41,833 nt of DNA from JBMNOU01 sp050943215 (lineage in GTDB: Bacteria > Bacillota > Clostridia > Christensenellales > SZUA-584): the NCBI GenBank assembly GCA_050943215.1, contig JBMNOU010000008.1, positions 1 through 41,833 of the forward strand, read 5' to 3'. Under the pieces are notes generated by a model that was not told the origin of the DNA, searched no databases, and saw nothing but the letters and a program-made list of their open reading frames with translations. The translations under genes were made by a program, and so were the position numbers. Positions 16,330 through 25,529 of the stretch are shown piece after piece. Each line of letters starts with the position of its first letter. Position 1 is the stretch's first letter.

Positions 16330-17857
16330 CTGATTTCTTACGTTTTTCCTGATACATGTCACAGTCCGCAATGCTGATGAGCGTTTGTGCGGTCTCTTCC
16401 GGGCCGTAATCGGCTTCTTTGTATCCAAAACTCATTGATATTCCCTGTGCCTCTCCGACAAGGCACTTTTCGGCGTCTCTGTTTATCTGATTGGTCAGCA
16501 GTTTTGCCTGCGACTTGTTAAACCCTGGTAATATCAAAACAAATTCATCTCCGCCAAGCCGGCAGACAACGCCGATCTTATCCGTATATTTCTTAAGCAC
16601 ATTCGCGATAGACTTGATCATAACATCACCCGCTCCGTGCCCGTAAGTATCATTAATGTCTTTTAAGCCGTCTATATCGGCAAAACATACCGTCAAAGTT
16701 TTTCTCTTTTGTTTGTTCTCTGCGTAAATACGTTTTAACTGGTCAACACCCGCTCTTCTGTTGAGCAGTCCGGTAAGTGCATCCGTCTTTGCCATCAGCT
16801 CTAGTTGGGTCTCCACTTGTTTATATCTTGTAATATCAAAGATAATCGTGGTTACGATATCCCTTCCTCCCAGCCGAGTCAGCTTGTGCGTAACGCTATA
16901 ATGACGGCCTTTTGCATCCACATAGCTTTCAACGTGCGTTTTATCCGATTTGAAGGTCAGATTAACTCCAAGATTCTCTGTTAACTGTTGTGCGTTTTTG
17001 TACCCGAACATCTCTCTGTATGCCTTGTTATCAAATAGCAGTATCCGTGTGCGAGCGTCCCAGATGACAAACCCCTGACCCAAAGAATTAAGCCCTTCCC
17101 TGGCCGCTGCAAATTTATTGCTGCTTGGCGCATCAGGAGACAATAAGCAGTACAAGCGCGCGTATTTTTTTATATTATCTCTTGTCTGCATATCCGCGGA
17201 GTAGTCAAGGAAATAGACTATAAGGCCTTGCGTTCCATATTTTTTCTTATATACGGCATACACCTTATCGGCCGCTTTTTTTAAGTTTTTAAGCCTATCC
17301 ATCTCTTGCTCGGTATGGTCATCGGTATCGGCGCTGAGTATCGGTATGCATACGTTTCTTTTATCGCGCCATTCCCCTTTGATAACGTATCTTTGGTTTC
17401 TTTTCTCATACAACGTCGCGCAAAAAGCTCCCGTGCTGCGGGCAGTGATTCCCAGAAAATCAAAGGTTTTATTTTTGCTCTTTTCATTAGTATAGATATT
17501 ACATATTCTTGAAATAAAAGTGTCTTCGTCTGCGATACGTGCCTCTTTAAGAGCTTCAATCGCAATAAGCAGGCACTCAATACCACTATATACCGCGTTT
17601 GAAACGGATAGTTTTGCATTGTATGGCGTGTCTTCAATTCTCAGCGCAGAGGCAAAGCGCCCTGTTTTGTCTGCATTCTTTATAAGAACAAAGAAATCCG
17701 CTTTATTCAAAAGCATCTGAAAAAAATCGGCACCAATAAAAATGCCTTTTTTCTCTGCCTGTCTGCTTGCAAACATCACTCTGCCGGATTTCACGCTGAC
17801 AAGGAAGAGGGACAAAGGGATTTCGTACAAATACTCCCTTGAGTCAAAATAGTCCAT
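16322..17857 (-). CDS. PAS-GGDEF diguanylate cyclase
   Basis: A 511-residue protein predicted to make cyclic di-GMP. The N-terminal 250 residues are of unrecognised type, possibly sensory and without a clear membrane segment. A PAS-like region follows (about 255-345, with GQGFVIWDAR and FGYKNAQQL), then a GGDEF domain (about 355-505) opening with DALTGLLNRR. The active-site motif is intact (GGDEF, 435-439) and metal-site residues FADIDGLKDIND are present. The usual inhibitory RxxD five residues before GGDEF is not there, so product feedback may be absent. The ribosome binding site is weak (AAGGA 13 bases from the ATG), so the start is less certain. Confidence 0.9.
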   Translation of the reverse strand: MDYFDSREYLYEIPLSLFLVSVKSGRVMFASRQAEKKGIFIGADFFQMLLNKADFFVLIKNADKTGRFASALRIEDTPYNAKLSVSNAVYSGIECLLIAIEALKEARIADEDTFISRICNIYTNEKSKNKTFDFLGITARSTGAFCATLYEKRNQRYVIKGEWRDKRNVCIPILSADTDDHTEQEMDRLKNLKKAADKVYAVYKKKYGTQGLIVYFLDYSADMQTRDNIKKYARLYCLLSPDAPSSNKFAAAREGLNSLGQGFVIWDARTRILLFDNKAYREMFGYKNAQQLTENLGVNLTFKSDKTHVESYVDAKGRHYSVTHKLTRLGGRDIVTTIIFDITRYKQVETQLELMAKTDALTGLLNRRAGVDQLKRIYAENKQKRKTLTVCFADIDGLKDINDTYGHGAGDVMIKSIANVLKKYTDKIGVVCRLGGDEFVLILPGFNKSQAKLLTNQINRDAEKCLVGEAQGISMSFGYKEADYGPEETAQTLISIADCDMYQEKRKKSVK

Positions 17858-18218
17858 TCGATTCTAATAATCCTTATGACTGCGTTTTTTATTTCGATTA
17901 TATTCATACCATAGTAAAAAGTTTGACGAACTGTGCGGTAATGTCCTTAATCCATAGCGGAAAATTTGAAAGAATTTGTATCTTCTGTGAAATTCTAATG
18001 CCGTGCACCTACCGACGGCATAATATGAAGCTGATAAACAATAAAAAAACTAGAAAGAACTAAAATTTGAAGTTTAAAAAATACCCGATAACAAAGAAAG
18101 TTAATGCTTAGACCGCCTGGCTTTGGGTATGCGCAATTTGTTCAATAAAAACGCCTCGCGCCCATGAATTTCCTTTAAGACCGAGGCGTTGTTTAGGTTT
18201 AAACAAACCATAACGCTT
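17858..18218. other. intergenic region between the diguanylate cyclase gene and fabZ
   Basis: This holds the upstream region of the cyclase gene (a minus-strand TATAAT near 17898-17903), a 7-bp hairpin (ATGCCGT / ACGGCAT, about 17998-18023) and, near fabZ, the terminator of the fatty acid operon. A 74-codon plus-strand frame crosses it but has no ribosome binding site or family signature. No RNA gene is recognised. Confidence 0.5.
18147..18192 (-). terminator. terminator of the acc/fab operon
   Basis: On the minus strand AACGCCTCG and CGAGGCGTT pair across a 23-base loop and are followed by TTTT. It lies about 30 bases after the fabZ stop. Confidence 0.8.
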
Positions 18219-18659
18219 TTAAATAGTGCTCGGATCGTCTCCAATAGCAAAGACAAGCTCGCAGCTGGCAACCTGTTTTCCTCTTACGAAGGCTTTTCCC
18301 TTGCCAGTGCCTACCGTACCTTTAACAACGTCTATCGTTGTTTCAAGGTCTAGAATGTCTCCGGGCACTACCTTTTCGTGAAATCGTGCGTTTTTAATCT
18401 TCCCTAAAAAAGCGAGCTTACCCTTCATTTCTTCCATTGTTAACAGTGCAATGCCGCCCATCTGCGCAATGGCTTCGATAATTAGCACGCCCGGCATGAT
18501 CTTGGTTTCTGCGAAATGGCCTATAAAGAACCATTCATTTCCGCTTATCGCCTTAATGCCTTTCGCCATAATGCCGGATTCAAGTACATCCACTCTATCC
18601 ACCATTAAAAACGGCTCTCTATGCGGCAGTATTTTTTTAATTTCGTCTATACCTAACAT
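18219..18659 (-). CDS. fabZ: 3-hydroxyacyl-ACP dehydratase
   Basis: A 146-residue hot-dog fold dehydratase catalysing the third step of each fatty acid elongation cycle. Signatures are LPHREPFLMVDRV and GHFAETKIMPGVLIIEAIAQ, containing the catalytic His and Glu. It is the last gene of the operon, 24 bases after fabF. No FabA or FabM partner is visible, so how unsaturated acids are made is not shown here. Confidence 0.96.
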   Translation of the reverse strand: MLGIDEIKKILPHREPFLMVDRVDVLESGIMAKGIKAISGNEWFFIGHFAETKIMPGVLIIEAIAQMGGIALLTMEEMKGKLAFLGKIKNARFHEKVVPGDILDLETTIDVVKGTVGTGKGKAFVRGKQVASCELVFAIGDDPSTI

Positions 18660-18683
18660 AAATTCTCCATTCCGATATGCAAA

Positions 18684-19922
18684 TTAACCGTCTTTTCTTT
18701 TTATCAGGATGCAGCTGTTATGCCCCCCGAATCCGAAAGAATTGGAAATCGCGTACTCTGTATCCATTTCTTTTGACTGGCCTTTTACATAATTAAGGTC
18801 GCACCCTTCCCCTTCTGTTTCAAGGCCTATTGTCGGCGGAGCAATGCGCGCATTCAGCGCACATACAGTCATGACCACTTCAAACGCACCCGCTGCACCA
18901 AACATATGCCCTGTCATCGATTTGGTAGAACTGATCAGCAGCTTTTTCGCATGCTCGCCAAAACATGTCTTGATCGCGGCGCTTTCACACACGTCATTTA
19001 AAGGCGTACCCGTACCGTGCGCATTGATATATCCCACGCTTGCCTTGTCTATACCGGCCTCTTTTGTGACAAGTGCCATTGCCTTCGCGGCATAAATCCC
19101 ATCCGGCTGAGGCGCCGTGATATGATACGCGTCGCAAGTCTGCGCATATGCGGCAACCTCTGCCAGTATTTTCGCACCGCGGCGCTGTGCATGCTCCTCG
19201 CTCTCGAGTAGCATAAACGCGGCGCCTTCGCCCATCACAAAACCCTGCCTGTCTTTGTCAAACGGAATGCTCGCCCGTTTGGGATCGGTGCTTTCAGACA
19301 ATGCCTGCATCTGATGGAACCCCTGCACCGCGAGCTCGGTCATCACTGACTCAGCGCCGCCTACCAATACCGCATCAAGGCGTCCTTCCTTTACGGCATA
19401 ATATGCCTGCCCAATCGCATCCGCGCCAGAAGAACATGCGGTTACTACGCTGATGCATAAGCCGTGCAGACCAAACCGCATCGCGATAACCCCCGCTGAC
19501 GTATTGATAATGGATTTTGGAATAAAAAGCGATGAAATGCTTCGCGGACCGTTTTCATTAAGCTCATCATACTGACTGCAAATTACCTCAAGGCCGCCCA
19601 TGCCGCTTCCCAGCATAACGCCTACGCGGTCAGCATTAAAATCACCTTCTTTAAGGCCGCTTTCCTCCCAAGCCTGCGAGGCCGCCACAACCGCGAACTG
19701 CGTAAACCGTGCCATACGCTTGGCTTCGCGTTTGGTAATGTACTGTGACGGATCAAAATTCTTTACCTGTCCCGCAACGCTGATACCAGTTAGCTTTGTA
19801 TCAAAGCACTCCGCATGGCTGATACCGCATACTCCGTTCACTGCATTGCAAAACGATTCTTCAACATTTAAACCTATGGGCGAAACCGTGCCCATACCGG
19901 TTATCATGACCTTATTGCTCAT
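18684..19922 (-). CDS. fabF: beta-ketoacyl-ACP synthase II
   Basis: A 412-residue KAS II condensing enzyme. The active-site cysteine is C163 (TACSSG), with the two catalytic histidines in NAHGTGTPLND and KSMTGHMFGAAG, and the C-terminal SFGFGGHN. The ATG follows GAGGAGA. It sits 30 bases after fabG. Confidence 0.97.
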   Translation of the reverse strand: MSNKVMITGMGTVSPIGLNVEESFCNAVNGVCGISHAECFDTKLTGISVAGQVKNFDPSQYITKREAKRMARFTQFAVVAASQAWEESGLKEGDFNADRVGVMLGSGMGGLEVICSQYDELNENGPRSISSLFIPKSIINTSAGVIAMRFGLHGLCISVVTACSSGADAIGQAYYAVKEGRLDAVLVGGAESVMTELAVQGFHQMQALSESTDPKRASIPFDKDRQGFVMGEGAAFMLLESEEHAQRRGAKILAEVAAYAQTCDAYHITAPQPDGIYAAKAMALVTKEAGIDKASVGYINAHGTGTPLNDVCESAAIKTCFGEHAKKLLISSTKSMTGHMFGAAGAFEVVMTVCALNARIAPPTIGLETEGEGCDLNYVKGQSKEMDTEYAISNSFGFGGHNSCILIKRKDG

Positions 19923-19952
19923 AAAGTATTCTCCTCACCCTTCGGCATACCC

Positions 19953-20687
19953 TTAAATAACCATCCCGCCGTCGACCACCATGACCTGGCCGGTAATATA
20001 TGCCGCGCTGTCGCTACATAAAAAACATACCAGTCCCGCCACATCCGCCGGACTGCCGAACCGCCCGAGCGGGATCGACTGCTTCATTTTCTCTTTGACA
20101 TCATCGCTTAATTTGTCTGTCATCGCCGTTTCAATAAACCCGGGCGCAACAGCATTGACGCAGATACCCCGTCTTGCCACCTCTCTCGCGCAGGATTTTG
20201 TGAACCCTATGATAGCCGCCTTTGACGCCGCGTAGTTGGCCTGGCCCGCATTGCCAGTAAGGCCCACAACGGATGTGATGTTGACGATCCTGCCGCGCCG
20301 CGCTTTCATCATATACAGAATGGCTTCCCTTGTACAATAAAAACAACTGCCAAGATTCGCCTCGATGACACCGCTGAACTGCCCATCCGTCATGCGCATC
20401 AGCAGCCCGTCGCACGTAATACCCGCGTTGTTGATAAGCGCATAAATACCGCCAAAAGTATTTATGCACTGTTCTACCATCTCACTGCAGCTTTCCGAAT
20501 TTTTCAGATCCGCCTTTATCACTATTGCACGCCGCCCAAGCGCTTCTACTTTTTCTTTTACCTCGTTTGCTTTTTGCATGTTGCTGTGATAATGAACAGC
20601 GATATCAAAACCGGCTGCCGCGAGAGAGAGACAAATCGCCTGCCCAATCCCGCCCGAGGCACCCGTTACCAAAGCTACATTATTCAA
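19953..20687 (-). CDS. fabG: 3-oxoacyl-ACP reductase
   Basis: A 244-residue short-chain dehydrogenase that reduces beta-ketoacyl-ACP with NADPH. It shows the nucleotide motif TGASGGIG near the N-terminus, NNAGIT, the catalytic Ser in NITSVVGLTG, YAASKAA and the PGFIETAMT segment. Translation starts at a TTG seven bases after GAGGTGA, so the start is a non-ATG codon, 11 bases after the fabD stop. Confidence 0.96.
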   Translation of the reverse strand: MNNVALVTGASGGIGQAICLSLAAAGFDIAVHYHSNMQKANEVKEKVEALGRRAIVIKADLKNSESCSEMVEQCINTFGGIYALINNAGITCDGLLMRMTDGQFSGVIEANLGSCFYCTREAILYMMKARRGRIVNITSVVGLTGNAGQANYAASKAAIIGFTKSCAREVARRGICVNAVAPGFIETAMTDKLSDDVKEKMKQSIPLGRFGSPADVAGLVCFLCSDSAAYITGQVMVVDGGMVI

Positions 20688-20698
20688 TTATTTTCACC

Positions 20699-21613
20699 TC
20701 ACTGTTTATTGAAAAACCTCTCAAGCGTCGGCAGATCTCGTACCGACACAACTTCAACGCCTTTTTTTACTCGGCGTTTTAAAAGCTTTGACAGCACGTT
20801 TGACGGCCCGATCTCAACGTATCTCTCCACACCGCTTGCTATCATGTGTTCAATGCATTCATGCCATCTGACGCGCGAACACATCTGGTTGGCCAACAGT
20901 TTTTTTACATCGCCGCCCTGGGAATACGGTTTGCCGAGCGCGTTGGAATAGACTGTTTTGCGCATCATACCCAAATTAACGTTTTCGAGAACATGCAAAA
21001 ATTCATCTGCCGCGGCGCTTAATAACGGTGCATGAGATGGGCCGTTTACATTGAGCAGCGTCGCTAACTTTGCGCCTTTTTGTTCAAATACCTCTTTGAG
21101 TGCCAGCAGATCGGACGTTTTTGCAGCCACAACCGACTGAAGCTCCGACAAATGGTTGGCCACATACGCATCACTATAATCTTTTATGGCATCTTCAACT
21201 TCTAAAACCGTAAAACCGATAACAGACAGCATACCGCCCGTACCTTTGGGGAACGCGTCATCCATAATGCGTCCTCTTTTGCGGACAAGCGTTGCGCATA
21301 AGTCTGCTTCAAAAACACCCGCGGCAGTCATCGCGCTATATTCGCCAAGCGATAATCCCGCAACAATATCCGCATCGATACCTTCGTTTTGTACGGTACT
21401 CAAAAGCGAGATCGTATGCGCAAATATCGCCGGCTGCGCAACCTCGCTCTCGTCCATCCTCGCTCCTTCAAAGCATGCCGCTCTCAAATCGATCCCGGCA
21501 CCCGCCTCACATATGTCAAATGTTTGTCTATAAATATTAATATGATCGTATAAGTCCTTCCCCATGCCCACGGATTGTGTGCCCTGGCCTGGAAATAAAA
21601 ATGCTGTCTTCAT
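20699..21613 (-). CDS. fabD: malonyl-CoA:ACP transacylase
   Basis: A 304-residue transacylase loading malonyl groups onto AcpP. Motifs are FLFPGQGTQ at the N-terminus, the nucleophile serine in GLSLGEYSA, and NGPSHAPLL containing the catalytic His. The start is ATG at 21613, four bases after the fabK stop; the longer upstream frame overlaps fabK out of register and is rejected. Confidence 0.96.
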   Translation of the reverse strand: MKTAFLFPGQGTQSVGMGKDLYDHINIYRQTFDICEAGAGIDLRAACFEGARMDESEVAQPAIFAHTISLLSTVQNEGIDADIVAGLSLGEYSAMTAAGVFEADLCATLVRKRGRIMDDAFPKGTGGMLSVIGFTVLEVEDAIKDYSDAYVANHLSELQSVVAAKTSDLLALKEVFEQKGAKLATLLNVNGPSHAPLLSAAADEFLHVLENVNLGMMRKTVYSNALGKPYSQGGDVKKLLANQMCSRVRWHECIEHMIASGVERYVEIGPSNVLSKLLKRRVKKGVEVVSVRDLPTLERFFNKQ

Positions 21614-21617
21614 GCTC

Positions 21618-22586
21618 TTAACCTTCAGTGCCCAAAAGACCGCAAAAAACATTTTGACATATGCTTTTAAGCCTCTCTTCGTTAAACAGTTCGTTGATGA
21701 TTTCGGCAGCCGGCTGAACCTTATCCAGCATGCATGCGCACTGCCCGGCCATAAAAGAACCGTTGTCTTTGTCTCCAAACAGAACCGCCCTTTGGAGCGA
21801 TCCTTCGCCTAGCTTCTCTAATTTCTCTACCGCGCCCTCTTCATACTCAACTTTCTCAAGTGCGCGAGCGAGAGGGCTCCTTAGAATACGGACCGGATGC
21901 CCCGTAATGCGCCCCGTCACTTTGCTGTCTATGTCTTTGGCCTTGATGATCCGCGCTTTATATTCCTCATGCACCGTACATTCATAAGCAAGCAAAAACC
22001 GTGTACCCAGCTGAACGCCCTTTGCGCCGAGGCAAAACGCCGCCGCCACTGTATCCGCGTCGAATATACCGCCTGCCGCAACAACGGGGATATCGATGCT
22101 GCGTGCAACATCGGGCACAAGCACCATCGTCGTCAGTTCTCCGATATGGCCGCCCGCCTCGCATCCTTCCGCAATGACAAAATCGGCACCCATTCTTTGC
22201 ATCATGATTGCAAGCCCCCGGCTCGCTACAACAGGCGCGACAATACATCCCGCTTCTTTCCACGACTTTACATATTCCGCCGGGTTGCCCGCGCCCGTGA
22301 TCACGACGGGTATACGCTCTTCTGATACAATCTTCGCAATTTCAGCAACATATGGGCTTAAGAGCATAACGTTAAGACCAAACGGCTTGTCCGTTTTTTC
22401 CCTGACCTTGCGTATCTGCTCTCTAACCCAATCGGGCGGAGCGTTGCCCGCGGCAATCACGCCAAGGCCGCCCGCCATTGAAACAGCGGCGGCGAGGCTT
22501 GCATTTGATACCCACGCCATGCCGCCCTGAATCAGGGGATATTCGGTATTCAGCATATCGCATATGCTGCCTTTAAATCTATGCAT
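21618..22586 (-). CDS. fabK: enoyl-ACP reductase II (FMN-dependent)
   Basis: A 322-residue NPD/FMN-type enoyl reductase with YPLIQGGMAWV, GAGNPAEYV, AEGCEAGGHIG and VVAAGGIFD. It replaces FabI, as in streptococci and many Clostridia. Such enzymes resist triclosan, a family property not read here. The ATG at 22586 overlaps the last eight bases of acpP, with the GAAGGGAAG just upstream serving as ribosome binding site. Confidence 0.93.
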   Translation of the reverse strand: MHRFKGSICDMLNTEYPLIQGGMAWVSNASLAAAVSMAGGLGVIAAGNAPPDWVREQIRKVREKTDKPFGLNVMLLSPYVAEIAKIVSEERIPVVITGAGNPAEYVKSWKEAGCIVAPVVASRGLAIMMQRMGADFVIAEGCEAGGHIGELTTMVLVPDVARSIDIPVVAAGGIFDADTVAAAFCLGAKGVQLGTRFLLAYECTVHEEYKARIIKAKDIDSKVTGRITGHPVRILRSPLARALEKVEYEEGAVEKLEKLGEGSLQRAVLFGDKDNGSFMAGQCACMLDKVQPAAEIINELFNEERLKSICQNVFCGLLGTEG

Positions 22587-22809
22587 TTTGCTTCCCTTCA
22601 AGATATGCAAGAAGTTCACCCACCGTTTTGATCCCTTTAACCTCTTCGTTAGGGATTTTTATACCCGTCTCTTTTTCAAGCTCGATCAGCATTTCAACCA
22701 TATCAAGGGAATCCATCTCAAAGTCATCAACAAAGCTTGAATCCATCTTGATCTCGTCTCTTTCAAGGTCGAGCTGTTCCATCAGCTTTTCAATAATAAT
22801 TTCTTTCAT
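22579..22809 (-). CDS. acpP: acyl carrier protein
   Basis: A 76-residue acidic carrier protein. The phosphopantetheine attachment serine is S34 in FEMDSLDMVEM. The ATG at 22809 follows GGAGG at eight bases; an in-frame TTG five codons earlier overlaps that site. It carries intermediates between all the neighbouring Fab enzymes. Confidence 0.97.
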   Translation of the reverse strand: MKEIIIEKLMEQLDLERDEIKMDSSFVDDFEMDSLDMVEMLIELEKETGIKIPNEEVKGIKTVGELLAYLEGKQNA

Positions 22810-22838
22810 TTTTGTATCCTCCAAATATTATATATTTA

Positions 22839-23819
22839 TTAAAGAGTCCAGTCGATTACGGCTCCGCCGCATGTGAGTCCCGACCCAAAAGCAATAAGCG
22901 CGACCCTGTCGCCTTTTTTCAGCCAGCCTTTTTTGTAGGCATCACACATCGCAATCGGGATCGTTGCGGAAGACGTATTGGCATATTCCGCGATATTTAA
23001 GTAGACCTGTTCATCTTTTAAATCCATTTTTCTGATGATATAATCAACAATTTTTTCATTTGCTTGATGCGGAATGATCTTAGTAAACGGTTTGTCGCCG
23101 CACATAAAAAGAAGATTGTTTAAAACCTCTTCCGCGGAATTCACGGCATAAGTAAACACTTCGCGGCCATTCATTTCAAGAAATCCTGGCTTAATGCAAG
23201 ATTCATCGACATCGTTAAAAGGAGTTTTTCGTGGCTCTCTTCTGCAAATAAGCACATTATCTTTATCAGGCGAACCGCTGAGGAACGGATATTGAACGCA
23301 TGCTTTGCTACTTCTCTTTAAAACAATCGCACCCGCACCATCGCCAAACAGCACGCAGGTAGACCTATCCGTCCAATCAACTATCTTTGACAGCACCTCA
23401 CACGCCACAACAACCGCTGCGTTAAGGCCAAGTGAATCCATCAGGCTGGCTGCCGTGGCAAGCGCATAAAGAAAACCAGTGCAGCCGGCGGAAATATCCA
23501 TACACGCGCAATTGTCAATGTCAAGCATCTTTTGCACATAACTTGACATCGAAGGCGTGATATATTCGCTAGTAATCGTGCTTGAAACGATAAGGCCGAT
23601 TTCGTCTTTGTCGATACCCGACCTCTCAACAGCCTTTTGCGCCGCCTCTACCGCCATATCGAGCGCGCGCTCTTTAACAGCGATGTGCCGTGTATTTATG
23701 CCGCTGCGTTTTTTTATCCATTCGTCGCTTGTATCCACAAGCTTTTCAATTTCAGAATTCGTTACGATTCTTTCGGGTACTTTACTTGCAATACCCACAA
23801 TTTCTACTGACGCTAACAA
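22839..23819 (-). CDS. fabH: beta-ketoacyl-ACP synthase III
   Basis: A 326-residue KAS III initiating synthesis by condensing acetyl- or branched acyl-CoA with malonyl-ACP. The catalytic triad is visible: Cys113 in ISAGCTGF, His in IPHQAN and Asn in YANTSSATIP. The likely start is TTG at 23819, eight bases after AGAGGA and two bases after the accA stop. Confidence 0.96.
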   Translation of the reverse strand: MLASVEIVGIASKVPERIVTNSEIEKLVDTSDEWIKKRSGINTRHIAVKERALDMAVEAAQKAVERSGIDKDEIGLIVSSTITSEYITPSMSSYVQKMLDIDNCACMDISAGCTGFLYALATAASLMDSLGLNAAVVVACEVLSKIVDWTDRSTCVLFGDGAGAIVLKRSSKACVQYPFLSGSPDKDNVLICRREPRKTPFNDVDESCIKPGFLEMNGREVFTYAVNSAEEVLNNLLFMCGDKPFTKIIPHQANEKIVDYIIRKMDLKDEQVYLNIAEYANTSSATIPIAMCDAYKKGWLKKGDRVALIAFGSGLTCGGAVIDWTL

Positions 23820-23821
23820 AA

Positions 23822-24661
23822 CTACAATCCTCTCATCCCTAAGAATTTCTCTTGCCGTGTTTCTACCAGCCTCTCAGCATTAATTCGCGTGAGTCTCCTC
23901 AGTGACATCCTGATTTCGCGCCGGATTTCTGCGACACATTTGTCCATGTTAAACCGGTCGAAGCCTTCAGGTTCCCTGATAATGCTATCCACAATACTAA
24001 ACTGTTTAAGATCATTCGCCGTCAGCTTTAAGTTCCGGGCCGCTTCCTGAGCTAGGGAACTGTCTTTAAATAATATGGACGCGCAGCCTTCCGGAGAGAT
24101 AACGGAGAAATAACTATTCTCCAGCATGATAAGCCAATCCGCAAGAGACAGGGCAAGTGCGCCGCCACTGCCGCCTTCGCCGATAATAATCGAAATCACC
24201 GGTGTCTTTATGTTTGCCATAGCCCGCAAATGCTCAGCAATGATAAGCCCCTGGCCTCTTTGCTCCGCTTCAACGCCCGGGAAGGCACCTGGCGTATCTA
24301 CAAAACAGATCACAGGCCTTGAGAACTTCTCAGCCTGCTTTAATACCCTGATGGATTTTCGGTATCCTTCCGGATGCGGCATGCCGAAGTTGCATTTCAT
24401 CCTCTCTTCGAGCGTATGGCCTTTTTGCTGCCCGATCACCGTAACCGGCCAGTTCTCAAACCAGGCAATCGCAGTAACGATGGAAGGGTCCTCTCCGAAA
24501 CATTTGTCGCCCTTCACTTCAAAAACGCCGTGAAAGAGCTTGCCGATATAATCTCTCGACTGCGGCCTGTTCTCTTTCCTGGCATTCATTACTCTTTCCC
24601 ACGGCTTTTCGGCTTCCGCTTCAAAAACCGGTTCCGGATGATTGGTTTGATTTAATGACAT
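23822..24661 (-). CDS. accA: acetyl-CoA carboxylase carboxyltransferase subunit alpha
   Basis: A 279-residue carboxyltransferase alpha subunit. Signatures include RPQSRDYI, GDKCFGEDPSI, the GQQKGH segment, FVDTPGAFPG and GEGGSGGALAL. With AccD it moves the carboxyl group from carboxybiotin to acetyl-CoA. The ATG at 24661 follows GAGGAAA at five bases and is preferred to the two ATGs 10 and 12 codons earlier, which overlap the 3' end of accD. Confidence 0.95.
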   Translation of the reverse strand: MSLNQTNHPEPVFEAEAEKPWERVMNARKENRPQSRDYIGKLFHGVFEVKGDKCFGEDPSIVTAIAWFENWPVTVIGQQKGHTLEERMKCNFGMPHPEGYRKSIRVLKQAEKFSRPVICFVDTPGAFPGVEAEQRGQGLIIAEHLRAMANIKTPVISIIIGEGGSGGALALSLADWLIMLENSYFSVISPEGCASILFKDSSLAQEAARNLKLTANDLKQFSIVDSIIREPEGFDRFNMDKCVAEIRREIRMSLRRLTRINAERLVETRQEKFLGMRGL

Positions 24662-24677
24662 CGTTCTTTCCTCATCT

Positions 24678-25529
24678 TCAAGATTGTCCATGGGCATCGT
24701 TTTTGCAATGTAGAACCAGTATGTCGGCCAGCGTATCCCTTAGGTCCTTGCGATCTACAATCCGGTCAATAAGACCATGCTCAAACAGATACTCGGAAGA
24801 CTGAAACCCTTCCGGCAGCTCGTCATTAACCGTCTGCTTAATGACCCTCGGCCCTGCAAAACCGATACGTGCCCCCGGCTCGGCGATTGTAATATCTCCC
24901 TGCATCGCGAAACTAGCTGTTACTCCTCCCGTTGTGGGGTGCGTAAGCACGTTGACATGCAGCAGGCGCTTTACGCTATGCCTTGCTAGCGCAATGGTCG
25001 TACGTGACATTTGCATAAGTGATAGGATGCCTTCCTGCATCCTGGCACCTCCCGAAGCGCAGAAAATGACCAGCGGCAGCCTGTTCAAAGTCGCGAACTC
25101 CGTGATGATCACGATTTTTTCCCCGACCACCGTGCCCATGCTGCCCATCATAAAATACGAATCCATCACGGCAATCGCCGCTCTGACGCCTTTGATCGTG
25201 GCCTTGCCTATGATGACGCCTTCCTGCACTTTTGATTTTGACCGTTCAGTCGCTATCTTAGTCTTATATCCAGGAAAAGACAGCGGGTCTTTGCTCTCCG
25301 CTTCCCGCTCGATTTCGATAAAACTGCCGTTATCCACGATCATCTCGATCCTTTTATATGCGGGTTGCCTAAACAGAAAACCGCAATATGGACAGATAGA
25401 GTCGTTCGCATGGACGATATCAGCGATCATATCCTTGCCGCACCCGCCACAGTAAAGTTTTTCAAGCGCAGTGTCTGTTATATGATGGACAGCACCATCG
25501 ATTTCGATACTCTCTTTAAATAGTTTCAT
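24678..25529 (-). CDS. accD: acetyl-CoA carboxylase carboxyltransferase subunit beta
   Basis: A 283-residue beta subunit. It carries an N-terminal four-cysteine zinc ribbon (CGGCG, then CPYCG, about residues 27-52) and the crotonase-like core with GSMGTVVGEK, ASGGARMQEG and HPTTGGVTASFA. The start overlaps the last 14 bases of accC, implying translational coupling. Confidence 0.96.
   Translation of the reverse strand: MKLFKESIEIDGAVHHITDTALEKLYCGGCGKDMIADIVHANDSICPYCGFLFRQPAYKRIEMIVDNGSFIEIEREAESKDPLSFPGYKTKIATERSKSKVQEGVIIGKATIKGVRAAIAVMDSYFMMGSMGTVVGEKIVIITEFATLNRLPLVIFCASGGARMQEGILSLMQMSRTTIALARHSVKRLLHVNVLTHPTTGGVTASFAMQGDITIAEPGARIGFAGPRVIKQTVNDELPEGFQSSEYLFEHGLIDRIVDRKDLRDTLADILVLHCKNDAHGQS

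Noticed and set aside
17839..18063. 74-codon plus-strand frame
   Set aside because: No ribosome binding site, no recognisable composition or motif, and it overlaps the 5' end of the diguanylate cyclase gene.
21614..21778. N-terminal extension of FabD
   Set aside because: It overlaps the end of fabK in another register, and the true FabD N-terminus with the FPGQGTQ motif starts at 21613.
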